Shown here: one piece after another, positions 37,169 through 49,609 of the stretch
Layout: each line of letters starts with the position of its first letter
How positions within the stretch are numbered: position 1 is the first letter of the stretch
NCBI GenBank assembly: GCA_032988165.1
Contig: JANTQF010000130.1
Span: forward strand, 1 to 64,000
DNA length: 64,000 nucleotides
Source: Emmonsiellopsis sp. PD_33
Lineage: Eukaryota; Ascomycota; Eurotiomycetes; Onygenales; Ajellomycetaceae
Direction of reading: 5' to 3'
Program-made: the position numbers and the translations under genes
Notes under the pieces: model-generated
Databases searched by the model: none
What the model saw: only the letters and a program-made list of their open reading frames with translations
What the model was told of the DNA's origin: nothing

Positions 37169-37590
37169 CGTAGACGAATGGCTTGACGCAGCGATGGCAG
37201 CGGGCGGGCGAGAACGGAACGGTGGTGGTGATGGTGGTGAGGGGTTGGAGGAGAGAGGTGAGTGAGGCGAGGTGGAAGTAGATAAATAGTCGAGTCGGGT
37301 GTGCTTGGATGCTCTTGGACACCCAACCATCCCACGGTCACTGAGACAGAGCAGAGTACGAGCGGGAAAGGGGACGGCTCAGTCTCGTCTAGCTTGCTGC
37401 ACTATTCGCTATATTTAATCGTTTCGTTTGGATAAGAGAGCCCTGTCGGCCAACATGGACCACCCCTGGCTGGATTTCATATTAAGAACTTCGCATTAAA
37501 TAACTAACCCTTGGACGCCGGCAATTTTAAAACGAAACAGCATAGCAGAAATAACTTAGAATACAAATGACCGAGAAACAGAAATAGCTA
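37169..37590. other. Intergenic: RING gene promoter and prp19 3' end
   Basis: About 420 bp. Right part of 5' flank for the RING gene, left part 3' flank for prp19. No additional gene seen. Confidence 0.5.
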
Positions 37591-39255
37591 TCATTGCTGT
37601 GCTTCCACCACCGTCAGCGCCCCCTCGGCATTCAGCGCTACAATTCCCTGCGCCGATTTCCTCCATTCCGCCGCCACGCACGGCACGGCACTTCGCAGGG
37701 GCTCTGTCCATTGCTTGGTCGACTTGGAATACTGCTGGACCGTGACACCGTTTGGCCCCGCGGTCAGCAAAAATTGTCCAGTATAGTCCCAGCTGATCGA
37801 ATCGACCCGGTTTCCGGTTTCCAGAACCTTCACTTCGGCAGACTTGCGCAAATCCCAGATGGAAACAGTCGACGAGCCTTGCACAACAGACGCAAGCCAG
37901 GTGCCATTCTCCGAAAAGAATAGCGCCTTGAGGGGCCCAGAGGTAGCGAAGCTAGCCGCGCTTGTCCCTGTCTTAACATCGAATACTTTAATTTGGCCGT
38001 CTGCACCACCGGCAGCAATCAGATGACCATCAGGGTGGAATTTAACGGCAGATAGAGCTGAGTACATGGTTAGCAACAGGAATCATAACAGTATCTCCCG
38101 GAATAATACATACCAGCGTCGCTATAAATCTGAGTAATGACGGAATTCGTTGTAAGATCATAGAGAACATAGCTTTTATCCACCCCGACCGATGCAAGGA
38201 TATCGCCCGTTGCATGAGTTGCCAGCGACGTAGCCTCGCCAGCATGCGAACTGAAGCTGGCAACCTCCGCTCCATTCTGGAAGATCTTGACTGCTCCAGT
38301 GGAAGTTGCCACGGCGGCTTTGTCCCCTACCCACACAGCATCCGTAACGGCGCCACCAACTTTTAGCGACGCTACTATATGCTTGTTAGATAGGGAATAT
38401 ACACCAGCCACTCCGTCGACACCCCCCACCAGAGCCAGGTCACCCGTCGAGTCAATAGCCAGGGACTTGCCGCCGGGGTAGAGTGGCTCAGAGGTATCTA
38501 CGGGCTTGAATTCCTGGATAGTTTCGCCCGTGGCCCAGTCCTCGGGGACAGCACGCTTGCGACGCGTTTTCGACAAGCTAGGATATGTCAGAACCAACTA
38601 CAACCCAAGCTGAAAAGGAAGGAGGGGGGGCTTTACCTTTCCTGTGTAGCATCTATTCTAGCAATCACCGCAGGCGGTAGCCCGGTGCTATCCACTTGCA
38701 TGGCATCAACACCGCTGGGAACGCGACCCGCGCCAACTGATACCTTGGACAATGCATCGCGAGCCTCGTCTCTTTCCTTCGTAAGTCTTGCGATAACCCG
38801 AACCGCAGCGTCGTGCTGGTAGAGTGCTGTACTGAGCTCTTGTCGCGTCTGCGCGAGTGTCTGTTTGAGCGTGTATGTTTCGAGGGCGAGGGCATCCCAT
38901 TCTTCCTGGAAAACGCCTAGGAGAGATGGAATCGATGTGAGGGTGGGAGGACGTGGGCGGACAACGCGGGCGGATTTTAGCTCGATCAGGTCGTCGACGG
39001 TAATTTCTTCTCCGGTAACTGGTTCCTTGCCATTCTCCGCAATGTACGCTTCAATCAGACGCTTCTCAAAGACGTTGCCTGGGCCAATGTTAGCTGTTGT
39101 TTGGGGTTGTTTAAGCAGTGTTGACGGGGGAGAGCATACCGCTCTTGCGCGAAACGACGGGCACCTGGGGCGCCTCTCCGGAGACTACACCGAGTATTAG
39201 TATCAATGCTGCGTACCAGTGCCAATAAACGGGTAGACTCACTTGCGCACAGCAT
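37591..39255 (-). CDS. prp19: Prp19, U-box E3 ligase of the spliceosomal NineTeen complex
   Basis: Five exons: 39,255-39,243, 39,184-39,140, 39,078-38,637, 38,577-38,114 and 38,057-37,591, 476 residues. It begins MLCA-ISGEAPQVPVVSRKSG then NVFEKRLIEAYI and NGKEPVTGEE, the Prp19 U-box. A coiled-coil tetramerisation region follows (LLGVFQEEWDALALETYTLK). The C-terminal half is a WD40 propeller (LAIDSTGDLALVGG, VKFHPDGHLIAAGGADG, SISWDYTGQFLLTAG). Prp19 ubiquitinates spliceosomal proteins and stabilises U4/U6.U5 during activation (family knowledge). The first exon has only 13 nt, so ab initio gene finders may miss the start. Head-to-head with the DUF4604 gene. Confidence 0.95.
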
Positions 39256-39667
39256 GGTTACTGCTCGTGTTGGGAAGATGGCGGTGGAGAGCGCTGTCTT
39301 TGGAGTTGTTTGGAGGTCTTCGCATTTTCCAGGCCGGAGCCCAAGTGTCTCCGCTCCGTCCAGCGCAACCCAGCCAGACTGGAATCTCGATCTATCCATG
39401 TTGCGACAACATTCCCTTCACCACAACTACGCCTTGATCGGTTAATTGTTACGGGGGAGAGTATGGTCACAGAGTCTCCACTGGTAGCTCTATGACACTC
39501 TACATCTGATTTACACATTTTTCTCTGAGACAGCCCGACTCTGCACTCCGGCTTTCCCCATAATGAGATCGGACATGAAGAAATGATACCGTACTCAATA
39601 CCCGCCTCTCTGCCCGTCTAATACTGGAATCCTATGGGACCATCCGGGCCCCTACCTCCTATCTATC
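39256..39667. promoter_or_regulatory. Divergent promoter region of prp19 and DUF4604 gene
   Basis: 412 bp between opposite start codons, no other convincing coding content although several short open frames overlap here. Confidence 0.5.
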
Positions 39668-40238
39668 ATGAGTTTCAATGCGAAAAACCTGAGTTACGGT
39701 ATGTTCCTGTCCCTGCGCCGGACACCCGTCAATCTCTCCTCTGACATTGTCCACAGACAAGAATGAACCAGCATTTCTTCGCAGACTAAGAGGCCAATAT
39801 GGCGACGGAAGCGGTTTCCGAAATGATAGACCGAACCCGCGTCCCACTAAAAAAAGGGATGCGGACGATGATGACGCCCCAACTTACGTCGACGAGGAGA
39901 GCAACGAGGTAATTTCCAAGGAAGAATATGAGGCACTGGTCAAAGGCGACAGCGAGGATAAGGTCGCCGAGGATGCGGGAAACAATAACGAAGATGGAAG
40001 CAACGAAACCAAAGCGCTGGATACTACTACTAGCGCTGGGGAGGAAAGCAAGGCGGCTACGGAGACGCCAGGTCCAAAAGCCAAGCAACAGGTTGCGGAA
40101 ATAGGTGGAGCAAAGAAACGAAAGCAAGGCAAGGTAATTGGGGATGACGCGACTGAGCCGGATGCGAAGAAACCGCAGACATCGCGGAAACCGAAGCTGA
40201 AGAAGAAGATCAAGCTGTCGTTCGATGACGAAGAATGA
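39668..40238 (+). CDS. DUF4604-domain protein (KIAA1143-like)
   Basis: Exons 39,668-39,698 and 39,757-40,238, 170 residues. MSFNAKNLSYDKNEPAFLRR with LRGQYG is the conserved N-terminal signature of the DUF4604 family. The rest is low-complexity: acidic (DADDDDAPTYVDEESNEV, SKEEYEALVKG), then Ala/Thr/Glu-rich, ending in a basic segment (KKKIKLSF) and DDEE. The terminal LSFDDEE also matches the animal homologue. The family is nuclear and of unknown biochemical role; I infer no function. Intron is 58 nt with GTATGT and CACAG. Confidence 0.85.
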
Positions 40239-40767
40239 GTCAACCCTTGCGTGGCGGGGGTCCAGCAACAACGGCATGAGTGTAATATAGGATTCTGGGT
40301 GTCCGCAGACACCAAGATAGCCTTTGGATAGCGCCTAGGAATTGAAACATCTAAATCAAGAGCAAGACCCATTGTAGTCATCCTCCACTGAACTGTTGCT
40401 ATCTCTTCTAATATTTGGCTACGGCGGCCCACACAGCCCCGCAGCGCAGTGGCACACATCAACGTCACTTGAGTCTGCATATAAAAGACCGAAGTTCAGT
40501 ATTAGAAATATCAACCCGCCTCTCCCTGCGCGCGTTTGCATCCCTAACCCCCCCAGGCCTATGTGTTGATCTTGTCTTTGACGTGTGCATCATCCGGTGC
40601 TTGGACAACGCGAAACCGCCTGCCCGCCGCACCAGGGAGCAGGTTCCAGGTACTGCCCATCTTTTCTTGCAAAATATCACCACAATAACCTTCTCTTGGG
40701 TTCAAGTCATCTCGCAAACACACGGTTTACTGTCTGCCCGTGTTTGGGGGTGGCAAGCTAGTCCAAT
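40239..40767. other. Intergenic region upstream of efl1
   Basis: About 530 bp holding the 3' flank of the DUF4604 gene and the promoter of efl1. Frame 40,415-40,777 lacks motifs and ends inside efl1 exon 1, so it is not called. Confidence 0.5.
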
Positions 40768-43700
40768 ATGCCTGTAGTTAATGTGGAAGACCTTGTTCGT
40801 CTTCAGCGCCAGGCTGACGATATTCGAAATGCATGACTACCCCTCCCCCGCAATATCAGAAATTATTTTTTTTTACCCCCGAATCTCCAAACCTGCTACT
40901 CAAGAGCTTGGGCTAACTTTTCTGGCAGATATGTATTCTCGCACATGTAGTAAGTTAAAACCAGGCCATCTCCATCCTCTGGGGATTATTTATTGAGACA
41001 TCCTTTTCGTCTTAGGATCACGGCAAAACGTCCCTAACGGACAGTTTAATTGCCACAAATGGCATCATCTCCCCAAAAATGGCGGGGAAAATCCGCTATC
41101 TGGATTCCCGCCCAGATGAACAGCTACGAGGAATCACTATGGAGTCATCCGCCATATCTCTCTATTTTTCCATGCTGAGAAGAGCGGCCAAGGACGCCGA
41201 TCCTGAACAAAAAGAATACCTAATCAACCTGATTGATTCCCCGGGCCATATCGATTTCAGCAGTGAAGTATCCACAGCCTCGAGATTATGCGATGGCGCG
41301 CTTGTTTTGGTCGACGCCGTCGAGGGCGTCTGCAGTCAGACGGTTACTGTCCTGCGACATACGTGGGTCGAGCAACTCAAGCCCATTCTCGTCGTCAACA
41401 AGCTCGATAGGCTCATCACAGAGTTGCAAATGACGCCCGCAGAGGCATATTCGCATATCAGCAAACTACTAGAGCAGGTCAATGCTATTATCGGAAGTTT
41501 CTACCAAGGAGAACGGATGGAGGAGGATTTGCAGTGGCGGGAAAGAGTTGAGGAGCGGGTTAATGCGGCCGCTGCCAAGGAGAAAGATCGGACGACGAGA
41601 TTGGCGGATAATATTGCCGATACCCCTTCACAAACCGATGCCTCAGTGGACGAGTTCGAGGAGCGGGATGATGAGGATCTTTATTTTGCGCCTGAAAAGA
41701 ATAATGTCATATTTTGCAGCGCGACGGATGGCTGGGCGTTTACCATTCGGCAATTTGCGGGCTTGTATGAGAAGAAGCTTGGGATTAAAAGGGCCGTTTT
41801 GGAAAAGGTTCTCTGGGGTGATTTCTACCTGGACCCGAAAACGAAACGAGTACTTGGGCAAAAGCACTTAAAGGGAAGAGCACTGAAGCCAATGTTTGTC
41901 CAGCTTGTTTTGGACACGATATGGGCGGTATATAATGCAACGACTGGTGGTGCAAATGGAAAGGGGTTCGTATATATTTCGCCCATGTCAACAGTATATC
42001 GTGTACGGACATTATACTAACTGAGTTTTAGTGATCCCACACTCTTGGAAAAGATCACGAAATCACTTTCGATTACGATTCCCGCTCATATATTGCGCTC
42101 GAGAGATCCTAGGAATCTTCTCACGGCCGTATTTTCAGCGTGGCTCCCACTATCGACAGCCGTTCTAGTTTCCGTCATCGAATATCTCCCCAGCCCACCA
42201 GCTGCGCAGGCAATGCGACTCCCGGATATGATTAAAGACTCCCCGGGCTCTGAAGCCGTCAGCCCCGTCGTCCGTGACGCGATGGTTAATTTCAATTCTG
42301 ACAAAAATGCTCCTGTCGTCGCCTATGTCAGCAAAATGGTGTCTATCCCGGAAAGTGAACTTCCATCAAACACACGCCGTCCAGGTGGTATGCTAAGCGC
42401 TGAAGAAGCACGGGATATGGCCCGAAGAAAACGAGAGGAGATTGCAAAACTCCAGGCACAAAGCAATGAAACCAATGGAGGCCCGACGGATAGCTTCGCG
42501 CAAGTAACGACCGCCCTGGGTTCAGCAAGTATAGGGAGTGTTGACTCGCCACCGGTGGAAGAGAAGGAGGATCCAGAGCATCTCATCGGCTTCGCACGGC
42601 TTTATTCCGGTACCCTTTCTGTTGGAGACTCGATATATGTGCTGCCGCCAAAATTCTCACCAGCAAACCCCCATGCAGCCCCTGAACCGCAGAAAGTTGA
42701 AATAAAGGCGCTTTATCTGCTCATGGGGCGGACTCTAGAAAACTTACAAACCGTTCCGGCTGGTGTTGTCTTTGGAATCGCTGGAATCGAAGGACAGGTC
42801 CTCAAAACTGGAACACTCTGCAGCCAACTGGAGGGATCGGTTAACTTGGCAGGTGTTACGTTATCGAGCCCGCCGATTGTTCGTGTCGCGCTTGAACCTG
42901 TCAATCCTGCCGATCTGAACAAAGTGATTTCTGGTCTGAAGCTGCTGGAGAGGAGTGACCCATGTGCTCAGTATGAGGTACTGCCTAACGGCGAACATGT
43001 CATCCTCACAGCTGGAGAGTTACATCTTGAACGGTGTTTGAAAGATCTACGAGAACGGTTCGCCAAATGTGAAATTCAGGCTGGAGAGCCGATTGTCCCC
43101 TATCGAGAAACTATCGTAAATGCTCCCGAAATGGCTCCTCCTAAGAACCCGGACCTCCCACGAGGAACAGTCCTGAGTGTCTCTCCATCCAAGCAGCTCA
43201 CAATCCAGTTAAGGATCCTACCCCTGCCAACAGAAGTCACCGATTTCCTAACTAGGCACTCCCTTACCATCAAACGATTCTATGCGGAAAGGAGAGCGAG
43301 GAATAGCCAGGTCGTTGAAGAACAGATCACCCAGGACGAAATCAACGGCCAGGTTGAGGTAGCCAATGGCGACACGGCCGTTCAAAAGATCCTCTCTCTG
43401 GAAGACTTCAAGAAGGAGCTGCAAAAGGCCTTCGATGAGGCTAAGGCGGACAAGGAGGTTTGGAAGGAGATCGTGGATAGGATTGTGGAGTTTGGCCCTC
43501 GCCGGACGGGTCCTAACATCCTCGTCGACTCAACTTCCACCAGCTCCTGTGATAAACTGTAAGTCTACAATGGTACCATCAATACTATACACTAGTCGAT
43601 CGAAGCACTAACAAAATACCCCCCCCCTACGATAGGCTCCTCGACAACGGAACACAAGCCTCCCCATCTGAATCCAAACAACAAACCGCAGCAAGCTCAG

Positions 43701-44472
43701 CCGACCACCAACGACGAAGCATGTCCCTCTTCTCCGACAAGATATCCTACGCCTTCCAACTCGCCACCTCTCAGGGCCCGCTATGCAACGAACCCATCCA
43801 AGGCATCGCCGTCCTCATCGAAGATGTTTCCGTCAGCGAGACCGGCGAGGAAGAACTAGGCCGTCTAACAGGCGAAGTTATCAGGTCCGTACGCGACGCC
43901 GTCTGGCAGGGATTCCTCGATTGGAGCCCTAGGATTTTGTTGGCGATGTATAGTTGTGAGATCCAGGCGTCCAGTAAGTATATTTTCAGCCTTAGCTTGC
44001 AAAGACAAGCCCCCCCTCTCATTATCCCACGACCTCCTTCATTGCACAAAAACCCCACCTACTAACCACCACCCCCTTCCCCCAAACAGCCGAAGTCCTC
44101 GGCCGCGTCTACGGCGTCATCACCCGGCGACGAGGGCACATCCTCTCCGAAACAATGAAAGAAGGCACCCCCTTCTTCACAATCCTCTCCCTCCTACCCG
44201 TAGCCGAATCCTTCGGCTTCTCGGACGAGATCCGCAAGCGGACCTCTGGCGCCGCCGCCCCGCAGCTGATCTTCGCGGGCTACGAGATGCTCGATGAAGA
44301 TCCGTTCTGGGTCCCCGCGACCGAGGAGGAGCTGGAGGATCTGGGCGAGTTGGCGGATCGGGAGAATGTCGCGAAGAGGTATGTGGATGGGGTGAGGAGT
44401 CGGAAGGGCTTGGTGGTTAAGGGGAGGAAGTTGGTGAAGGATGCGGAGAAGCAGAAGACGTTGAAGAGGTAG
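40768..44472 (+). CDS. efl1: Efl1/Ria1, EF-2-like GTPase for 60S maturation
   Basis: Six exons: 40,768-40,830, 40,929-40,949, 41,016-41,965, 42,032-43,558, 43,636-43,973 and 44,090-44,472, 1,093 residues. The P-loop AHVDHGKTS (about 26-34) spans exons 2 and 3; RGITMESS is the switch I region, DSPGH (near 102) is G3 and NKLD (near 156) is G4. An Efl1-specific insert (acidic, about 210-240) interrupts domain I. EF-2-like domains follow: [12 protein letters not shown] domain II ([14 protein letters not shown]), [15 protein letters not shown] of domain III, and a C-terminal [15 protein letters not shown] plus [13 protein letters not shown]. Efl1 with Sdo1/SBDS releases Tif6/eIF6 from pre-60S (family knowledge). 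Odd: intron 1 needs a GC donor (AAT|GCATGA), exon 2 is only 21 nt, and intron 3 uses GTTCGT. Confidence 0.93.
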
Positions 44473-45641
44473 GAGGTAGGTAAGGTAGGGTTTGGTTGGA
44501 TTGGGTTAGGGGGAGTTGGCTTTTTTGGATGGACGGGTGGGACGGCATTTTTTTCTTATGATTTTCTCTTTTTGGTTTTAAATAAATATGGAAAAGTAGA
44601 ATGTTTCATCAATCATGATATTTCTCTTTTCTTATTCCCATCACCTCACTCCCTTTTCCGCCAACAACTCGCACACTACCTAGGTACATATATATACATG
44701 TGGATGTCTACCTAGGAGGTATCTTTTCTACTCATTCAACCAGCCGTCCAATAGTAGATTTATATATTTCATTAACTAAAGGTTACTTTGCCTTTCTCTT
44801 TCGTTCATAGTTGTTTTAAATAGAAATAGACACCTACAAAAGAATTCCACTGCCCTTCTCACCTGGCCCCGGCCATCCACAAAAGAAGAGGAAGAAGAAA
44901 AAGCGCAAAATCCAGTTCATTCACATCATCAATACACGGGCTCCCTCCCTCCCTCCCTCTCTATTCTAATCCTCAACCCTGAAAGGTTTTAACCTATCAA
45001 TCTATCTATCTTGGATCAATCATTCATCCCAACACCATCCCATCCCAACACCATCCCATCCCAACACCATCCCATCCCATCCCATCCCATTCTATCCAAA
45101 TGGCAAGATATCTTTTTATTTTTCTCAATTCATATAATCGTCGCCTGGTTGCTGACGCATCCACACCACATCACATCGACGATGTTCCATGTGGCATCTG
45201 TCCCGTAGAATCTATGTTGTGTGGAGGGCGGTTTCATCGTCGAGTATTGGGTCTGGCGTTCGGGGGTGGTGCGTAGTTAGAAATAGATAGATAGATAGGA
45301 TAGATAAGGGTAGGGCGGAAGGTTGTTCTCCATTCCTCCGGCCCCGTCATTTTTGAGGTGGATTCTAGTGGAAAGAAGATGGTGGAGGGAGGAATTTGCG
45401 GGGGGATTCAAGTGTGAAGAGGGATGGATAGCCGCGGGAGGAGGAGGGGGCGGAAGTTAGATAGACGGCCCGAGTGTTGATATATATGGTGACAATCAGA
45501 CCATCACCAGGTCCAGGTCCATATGTAAGTAAGTATGCGCACACCACGCACCCCCCCCCCCCCCACAAGCGCAGGAATGATCATAACCATTGAACCACCA
45601 CGCCTCATACACACACACACACACCCACACACCCACACCCC
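44473..45641. other. Convergent intergenic region with simple repeats
   Basis: About 1.2 kb between efl1 and csl4 3' ends. It holds CTCC repeats near 44,942, a CATCCCA/ACAC tandem array at about 45,030-45,090, a TAGA run near 45,282, a 14-C run at 45,551-45,564 and a CA run near 45,608. Frames here are repeat-derived. No gene. Confidence 0.6.
45030..45090. repeat. Tandem CATCCCATCCCAACAC array
   Basis: About four imperfect copies of a 16-bp unit (CCCAACACCATCCCAT) that shade into a 5-bp CATCC/CCCAT repeat. Confidence 0.75.
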
Positions 45642-46502
45642 CTAAAACGGTCTCGCCACCTTCCTCAACTCCCTCTTCCCTAACCCACCCCCCCTCCCGC
45701 CCTCCGCCATCTCCCTCCAACTAACCGGCACCAACACCTCCCCCCCCTCACTCCTCGCCATCACAACCCCCAACTCATTCCTCGCCGTCGAGCAATAATA
45801 AAACCCCTGATCCCCCAAGGAAACCACCACGCAACGCACAATATCCCCCACGCGGAACATCTCATCCATCACCACGCGATCCTTCTCGACGGCGCGCACG
45901 TCCTCGCGCCGGATGAGCGCTTGGAAGCGGAGGTCGTCAGAGTTGTTGTTGTCGAGGTTTGTGGTGGAGGCGAAGAGGGCGGGTTCTGATAGGGAGGGGG
46001 AGGATAGGGAGGGGGATGAGGATGAGGAGGAAGAGGGGTTGGAGTCGTCTAGAACGACGAGGATTGAGATTGTAGCTTGTCTCTTCTGCACGCGGGTGAC
46101 GCGCGCGAGGACGATGGAGTCGACGGCTGGGAGGGTGTTGAATTTGTATTTTCTGCTGCGGCTGCTACTATTGTTATTGGTGGGTTTCTTCGGTGCCTGC
46201 GTTGGCATTGGCGTTGGCGTTTGCGACTCTGTGGCTTTCTCCGCGCACCGCTCGTACTCGACAACTTGCGCAAAGGACCTCGCGACGCTTATTAGCGTCC
46301 GTCTTTGCTGCTGCTGCTGCTGCTTCTGTAGCGATTGTTGCTGCGCATCATCGGATTTCTGGAGAACGACAGGGCCGGCGATGGAGGCGCAGACGAACGA
46401 GTCTTGGAGATGCGTGCCTGGGCCTGGGATGTATGTTGTTGAGGGGCCGAGGCGTTGGCCGGGGACGGCGATGGAGGGGAGTTTGGGTTGTGCTGTTGTC
46501 AT
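45642..46502 (-). CDS. csl4: Csl4, cap subunit of the RNA exosome
   Basis: Single exon, 286 residues from MTTAQPKLPSIAVPGQRLG. The N-terminal PGQRLG...YIPGPGTHLQD is the Csl4 signature. A Gln-rich linker (near residues 55-70) precedes the S1/OB domain: LPAVDSIVLARVTRVQKRQATISI, a Ser-rich loop, then FQALIRREDVRA and FRVGDIVRCVVVSLGD, and a zinc-ribbon-like end YYCSTARNELGVV (only one Cys kept). Csl4 caps the hexameric exosome ring and guides RNA (family knowledge). An in-frame ATG lies 13 codons upstream at 46,541, but the residues between are not conserved-looking, so I use 46,502. The Gln and Ser tracts also make long antisense frames, which are not genes. Confidence 0.88.
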   Translation of the reverse strand: MTTAQPKLPSIAVPGQRLGPSTTYIPGPGTHLQDSFVCASIAGPVVLQKSDDAQQQSLQKQQQQQQRRTLISVARSFAQVVEYERCAEKATESQTPTPMPTQAPKKPTNNNSSSRSRKYKFNTLPAVDSIVLARVTRVQKRQATISILVVLDDSNPSSSSSSSPSLSSPSLSEPALFASTTNLDNNNSDDLRFQALIRREDVRAVEKDRVVMDEMFRVGDIVRCVVVSLGDQGFYYCSTARNELGVVMARSEGGEVLVPVSWREMAEGGRGGGLGKRELRKVARPF

Positions 46503-47500
46503 TTTTTTTTCTCTTTCGTTTTGCGGGATTTTTGCTTTCAAAGCGTGGTTTGGTGTGAGCGCGCCGGTTCTTGCGGAGGAGAGGGGTATGTATGTGGGAA
46601 CTTGTGAAGATTCGTGATCCGTGTGTAGTTAGTTAACTATCCTCCTGGACTTGGACCGGTTTTAGTAGGATTGTTGCCCTATTACTTGTTTCCCGTTCGC
46701 TTATTAGCAACAGGAAGGGTGGGAGGTGGCGGGTTGAAGGTGTCTGAGAGACGAAGTTGAGCTCATTTCCCTCTTTGGGTGTCCGTTTTTTTTGGTGATG
46801 GAAATATTACGCGCTAAGCTAGCCGCGTCAGACGCGCGTCTAGATTTGGCTTTATCAGAACGGAGCTTGGAGGGGGATGACGTCATCCCATGCTAGAGCT
46901 CCAAATAGCGCACGAGATCAAAGAATGCAACAGGCGTTCACATGATAGGCACTTCAACGAGAAAAGAAAATAAAAAGGCAGCACTCAGTACGCAGTAATG
47001 TAACCTACGCTCACTTGGTTCACTAGTAGGTATAAATAACAATGTCTCCCTGTCTGCCTCACCCCCACCCCCAGATATCAACATCCCCGATCCATCCCTC
47101 ATTCTAAAATTATATATGAAGGGAGAAGAAAAATATACCGCTCATTCCCCCCACCTCCTCCTCCACCCAACATATAAAAAAACACATTATCGTCAACAAA
47201 AGGTATACCAAAGGGAATATGTGTAAAGGAAAACTGAGACTGCGGAGGATTAACCGCTTGGACAGATATAAAAAACCAAGGCAAACAGAAAAGGAAACGA
47301 TACAACAATAGGGGAAATATAGGATGGATGATTGACCTGTCAAACAACCGCCAAAACGCAAACAATGCCCGGTGACAACTCCGTGTGCGGTAAAAATACG
47401 ACGGGGAATATAAAAGAGAAAAAAATGTACTGATGATCAGTAATGCCACAATAGCGCAACGGGGTTATCGAAATTTGAACAGCGTAGAAAATTCCCAGGT
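46503..47500. other. Intergenic region between csl4 start and vac8 3' end
   Basis: About 1 kb. The right part is the 3' flank of vac8, the left part the csl4 promoter. Overlapping short frames at 47,099-47,449 are not convincing. No tRNA-like structure found. Confidence 0.5.
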
Positions 47501-49609
47501 TCAGCCGTCGACGAGGACGTTGGAGCCTTGTTGCTGGCGGCTAGCTCCCTGCTGGAGACGACCAGAATCGAGGCCGAGCAGCTCGAGCGACCGTCGAGCC
47601 AAAGCGACGACTTCACCTTCGTCATCTTCACCTTCCTCATCATCAGACTCTACATTCTTATCGGCAATCGCCTTCACCATCTCGATGATATCTTCTGATC
47701 GGGTGATATAGCCGTGCAAGCGCTTGTCTTCAGACTCCAGAAGCTGGAGAAGGGTCCAGATGGCGATGTGCTGGAAGGTTAGGTCTCCGCTGGCGAGGAA
47801 GCGGCTTAGGTATCCATGGATTCCACCGTTTGGCTCGGCCCAATCGCGGACGAAGATAGAGTAGTCACCAACTAATTATGTACTTAGCTACAATGTATGT
47901 CTGGCGGTGGAGAACTGTAACATACCTTTGGAGGACAGATTTCCCAGGGCGGCAGCGCTATTTCCCTGTACTTCAATGCTTTCCGAATCGGTGAGGGGTA
48001 TCAAAACATCAAAAACACCTAGCTTCAACAGGTGAGCCTTTAGCTCGTCGCTGAGGGCAAGGACGGCAATAGCGGCCGTCATTTCAGATTGGACGGTCAG
48101 CGGAACCTTCAGGACAAGCTCTTTGCACTTCTGCACCGCACCGGCTTGTAGGACGAGCTCCTTGTTGCGATCTGAGCTGGCGGCCAAGTTTCGTAAGGTA
48201 GAAATCGCATGGCACTGGATCTCTTCGTTGTCTATGGTGCCAAGGAGGTCCACGAGAGGTTTAAGGAATCCAGCGTCAATGATTGGGGATTCGTTATGGG
48301 GGTGTATAGAGATGTTGCGAATGCATGCAACAGCAGAAAGGATCAGAGGGAGATAAGACGACTGCAACAACCGGAGTAAGGGCGCGAGGCCTCGCGCACG
48401 AACGATCTCGAGTTGGTATTTTTCATCCGAGGCCAGGTTCCGAAGCGCCAACGCAGCTTGGCATTGGACTTTGGGAGTGGATGAATCCATGAGTTGGACA
48501 AGTGACTGGACGAGGCGTGACTCTGTTTGGGCAAGCTTCTTTCTGTTATCTGCATCCACGGCGATGTTACTTAGGGCAGTTGTGCAATAGTACTGCACGT
48601 CGACGTCTGTAGATGAGAGCAGCTGTACGAGAACAGGGATAGCGCCGGCGATAACAAGCTGTTGTCGATTCTCATCTATCCAAACATTAGATTATGGGCC
48701 AACGTAGCAGGGTTGTAGCAGGAAATGGCATACCGGAATGGGTCATGTTCAGGAGCGCCCCCGTAGCATTCCGCTGCACCCGCATATCCTTGGATCTTGC
48801 CAATCTCGTCAAGGGTCCCAAGGCACCAGACCTCGCAATCTTGGCCTTGTTATCTTCATGGGTCGCGAGGTTCGTGATGCAACCGACGGCATTGCATTGG
48901 ACTTCGACATTGGGCGACATCATCTGTCTGATTAAGGGCGCTAGTCCACCGAGCAGGACGATATTCACTTTGTTTTCCGCTGCGAACCGTTAGCGCCCAC
49001 CCCGCAAGTGTGGATATCCGGCTCAACCTACTATTGACAGCAAGGTTTCCCAACGCCGCACTCGCAGCCCTTTGGACTTCGATATCCGGGCTCTGTAGTA
49101 GGAAAAGTATGGGTTCTAGGGTTTCCCTATGGACTTCGCGTACATCTAAAACGATGCGGTAGTTAGTATGTAGAGTAGCAAACACCGGCAGTTTGGTGGA
49201 CCGGCCACCCACCTCTCTCTGTGATCTCTGCAAAAGTCAAGCTAGCACTCCGTTGCAGGTCGACATTATCGGAGTAGACGAGGGTGCTGAGAGCGCTTAG
49301 TGGCTCTCCGCTGAAGAAATCGGTTTCGGCTCGCTGCATTAATAACAGACCGGTTAGCACCAACATGCCATCGCTAGAATAGGCTGCTACGATGGTGTAG
49401 CTCTAGGAGCAGGAGCAAAAGTAGGCACGTACATTCTCAAGATACTGCAGCAGGTCTGCCACGGCCTCGCGTTCGTTATCGGCGAGGATGGGTTCGTAGA
49501 GACCATCTCTAGATCGACCTTTGATGGGAGCCAGCAAATCAGATATATGGCACCATCTATCGATTTTGGAGAAGGTACCTGTAAGGCAGGAGAGGCAAGC
49601 ATTCCCCAT
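47501..49609 (-). CDS. vac8: Vac8, vacuolar armadillo-repeat protein
   Basis: Seven exons: 49,609-49,579, 49,518-49,433, 49,333-49,213, 49,145-49,032, 48,979-48,734, 48,675-47,926 and 47,871-47,501, 572 residues. MGNACLSCL has Gly2 for myristoylation and nearby Cys5/Cys8 for palmitoylation. Then [40 protein letters not shown], and about a dozen armadillo repeats ([49 protein letters not shown]). The acidic C-terminal tail ([16 protein letters not shown]) ends in LVDG. Vac8 anchors to the vacuole membrane and serves vacuole inheritance, nucleus-vacuole junctions and selective autophagy (family knowledge). The first intron has a length divisible by three without a stop, so retention would stay in frame; I splice it because homologues lack the insert. 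Confidence 0.94.

Noticed and set aside
45913..46617. Antisense frame of 234 codons opposite csl4
   Set aside because: Shadow of the Csl4 coding sequence, caused by its Gln and Ser tracts.
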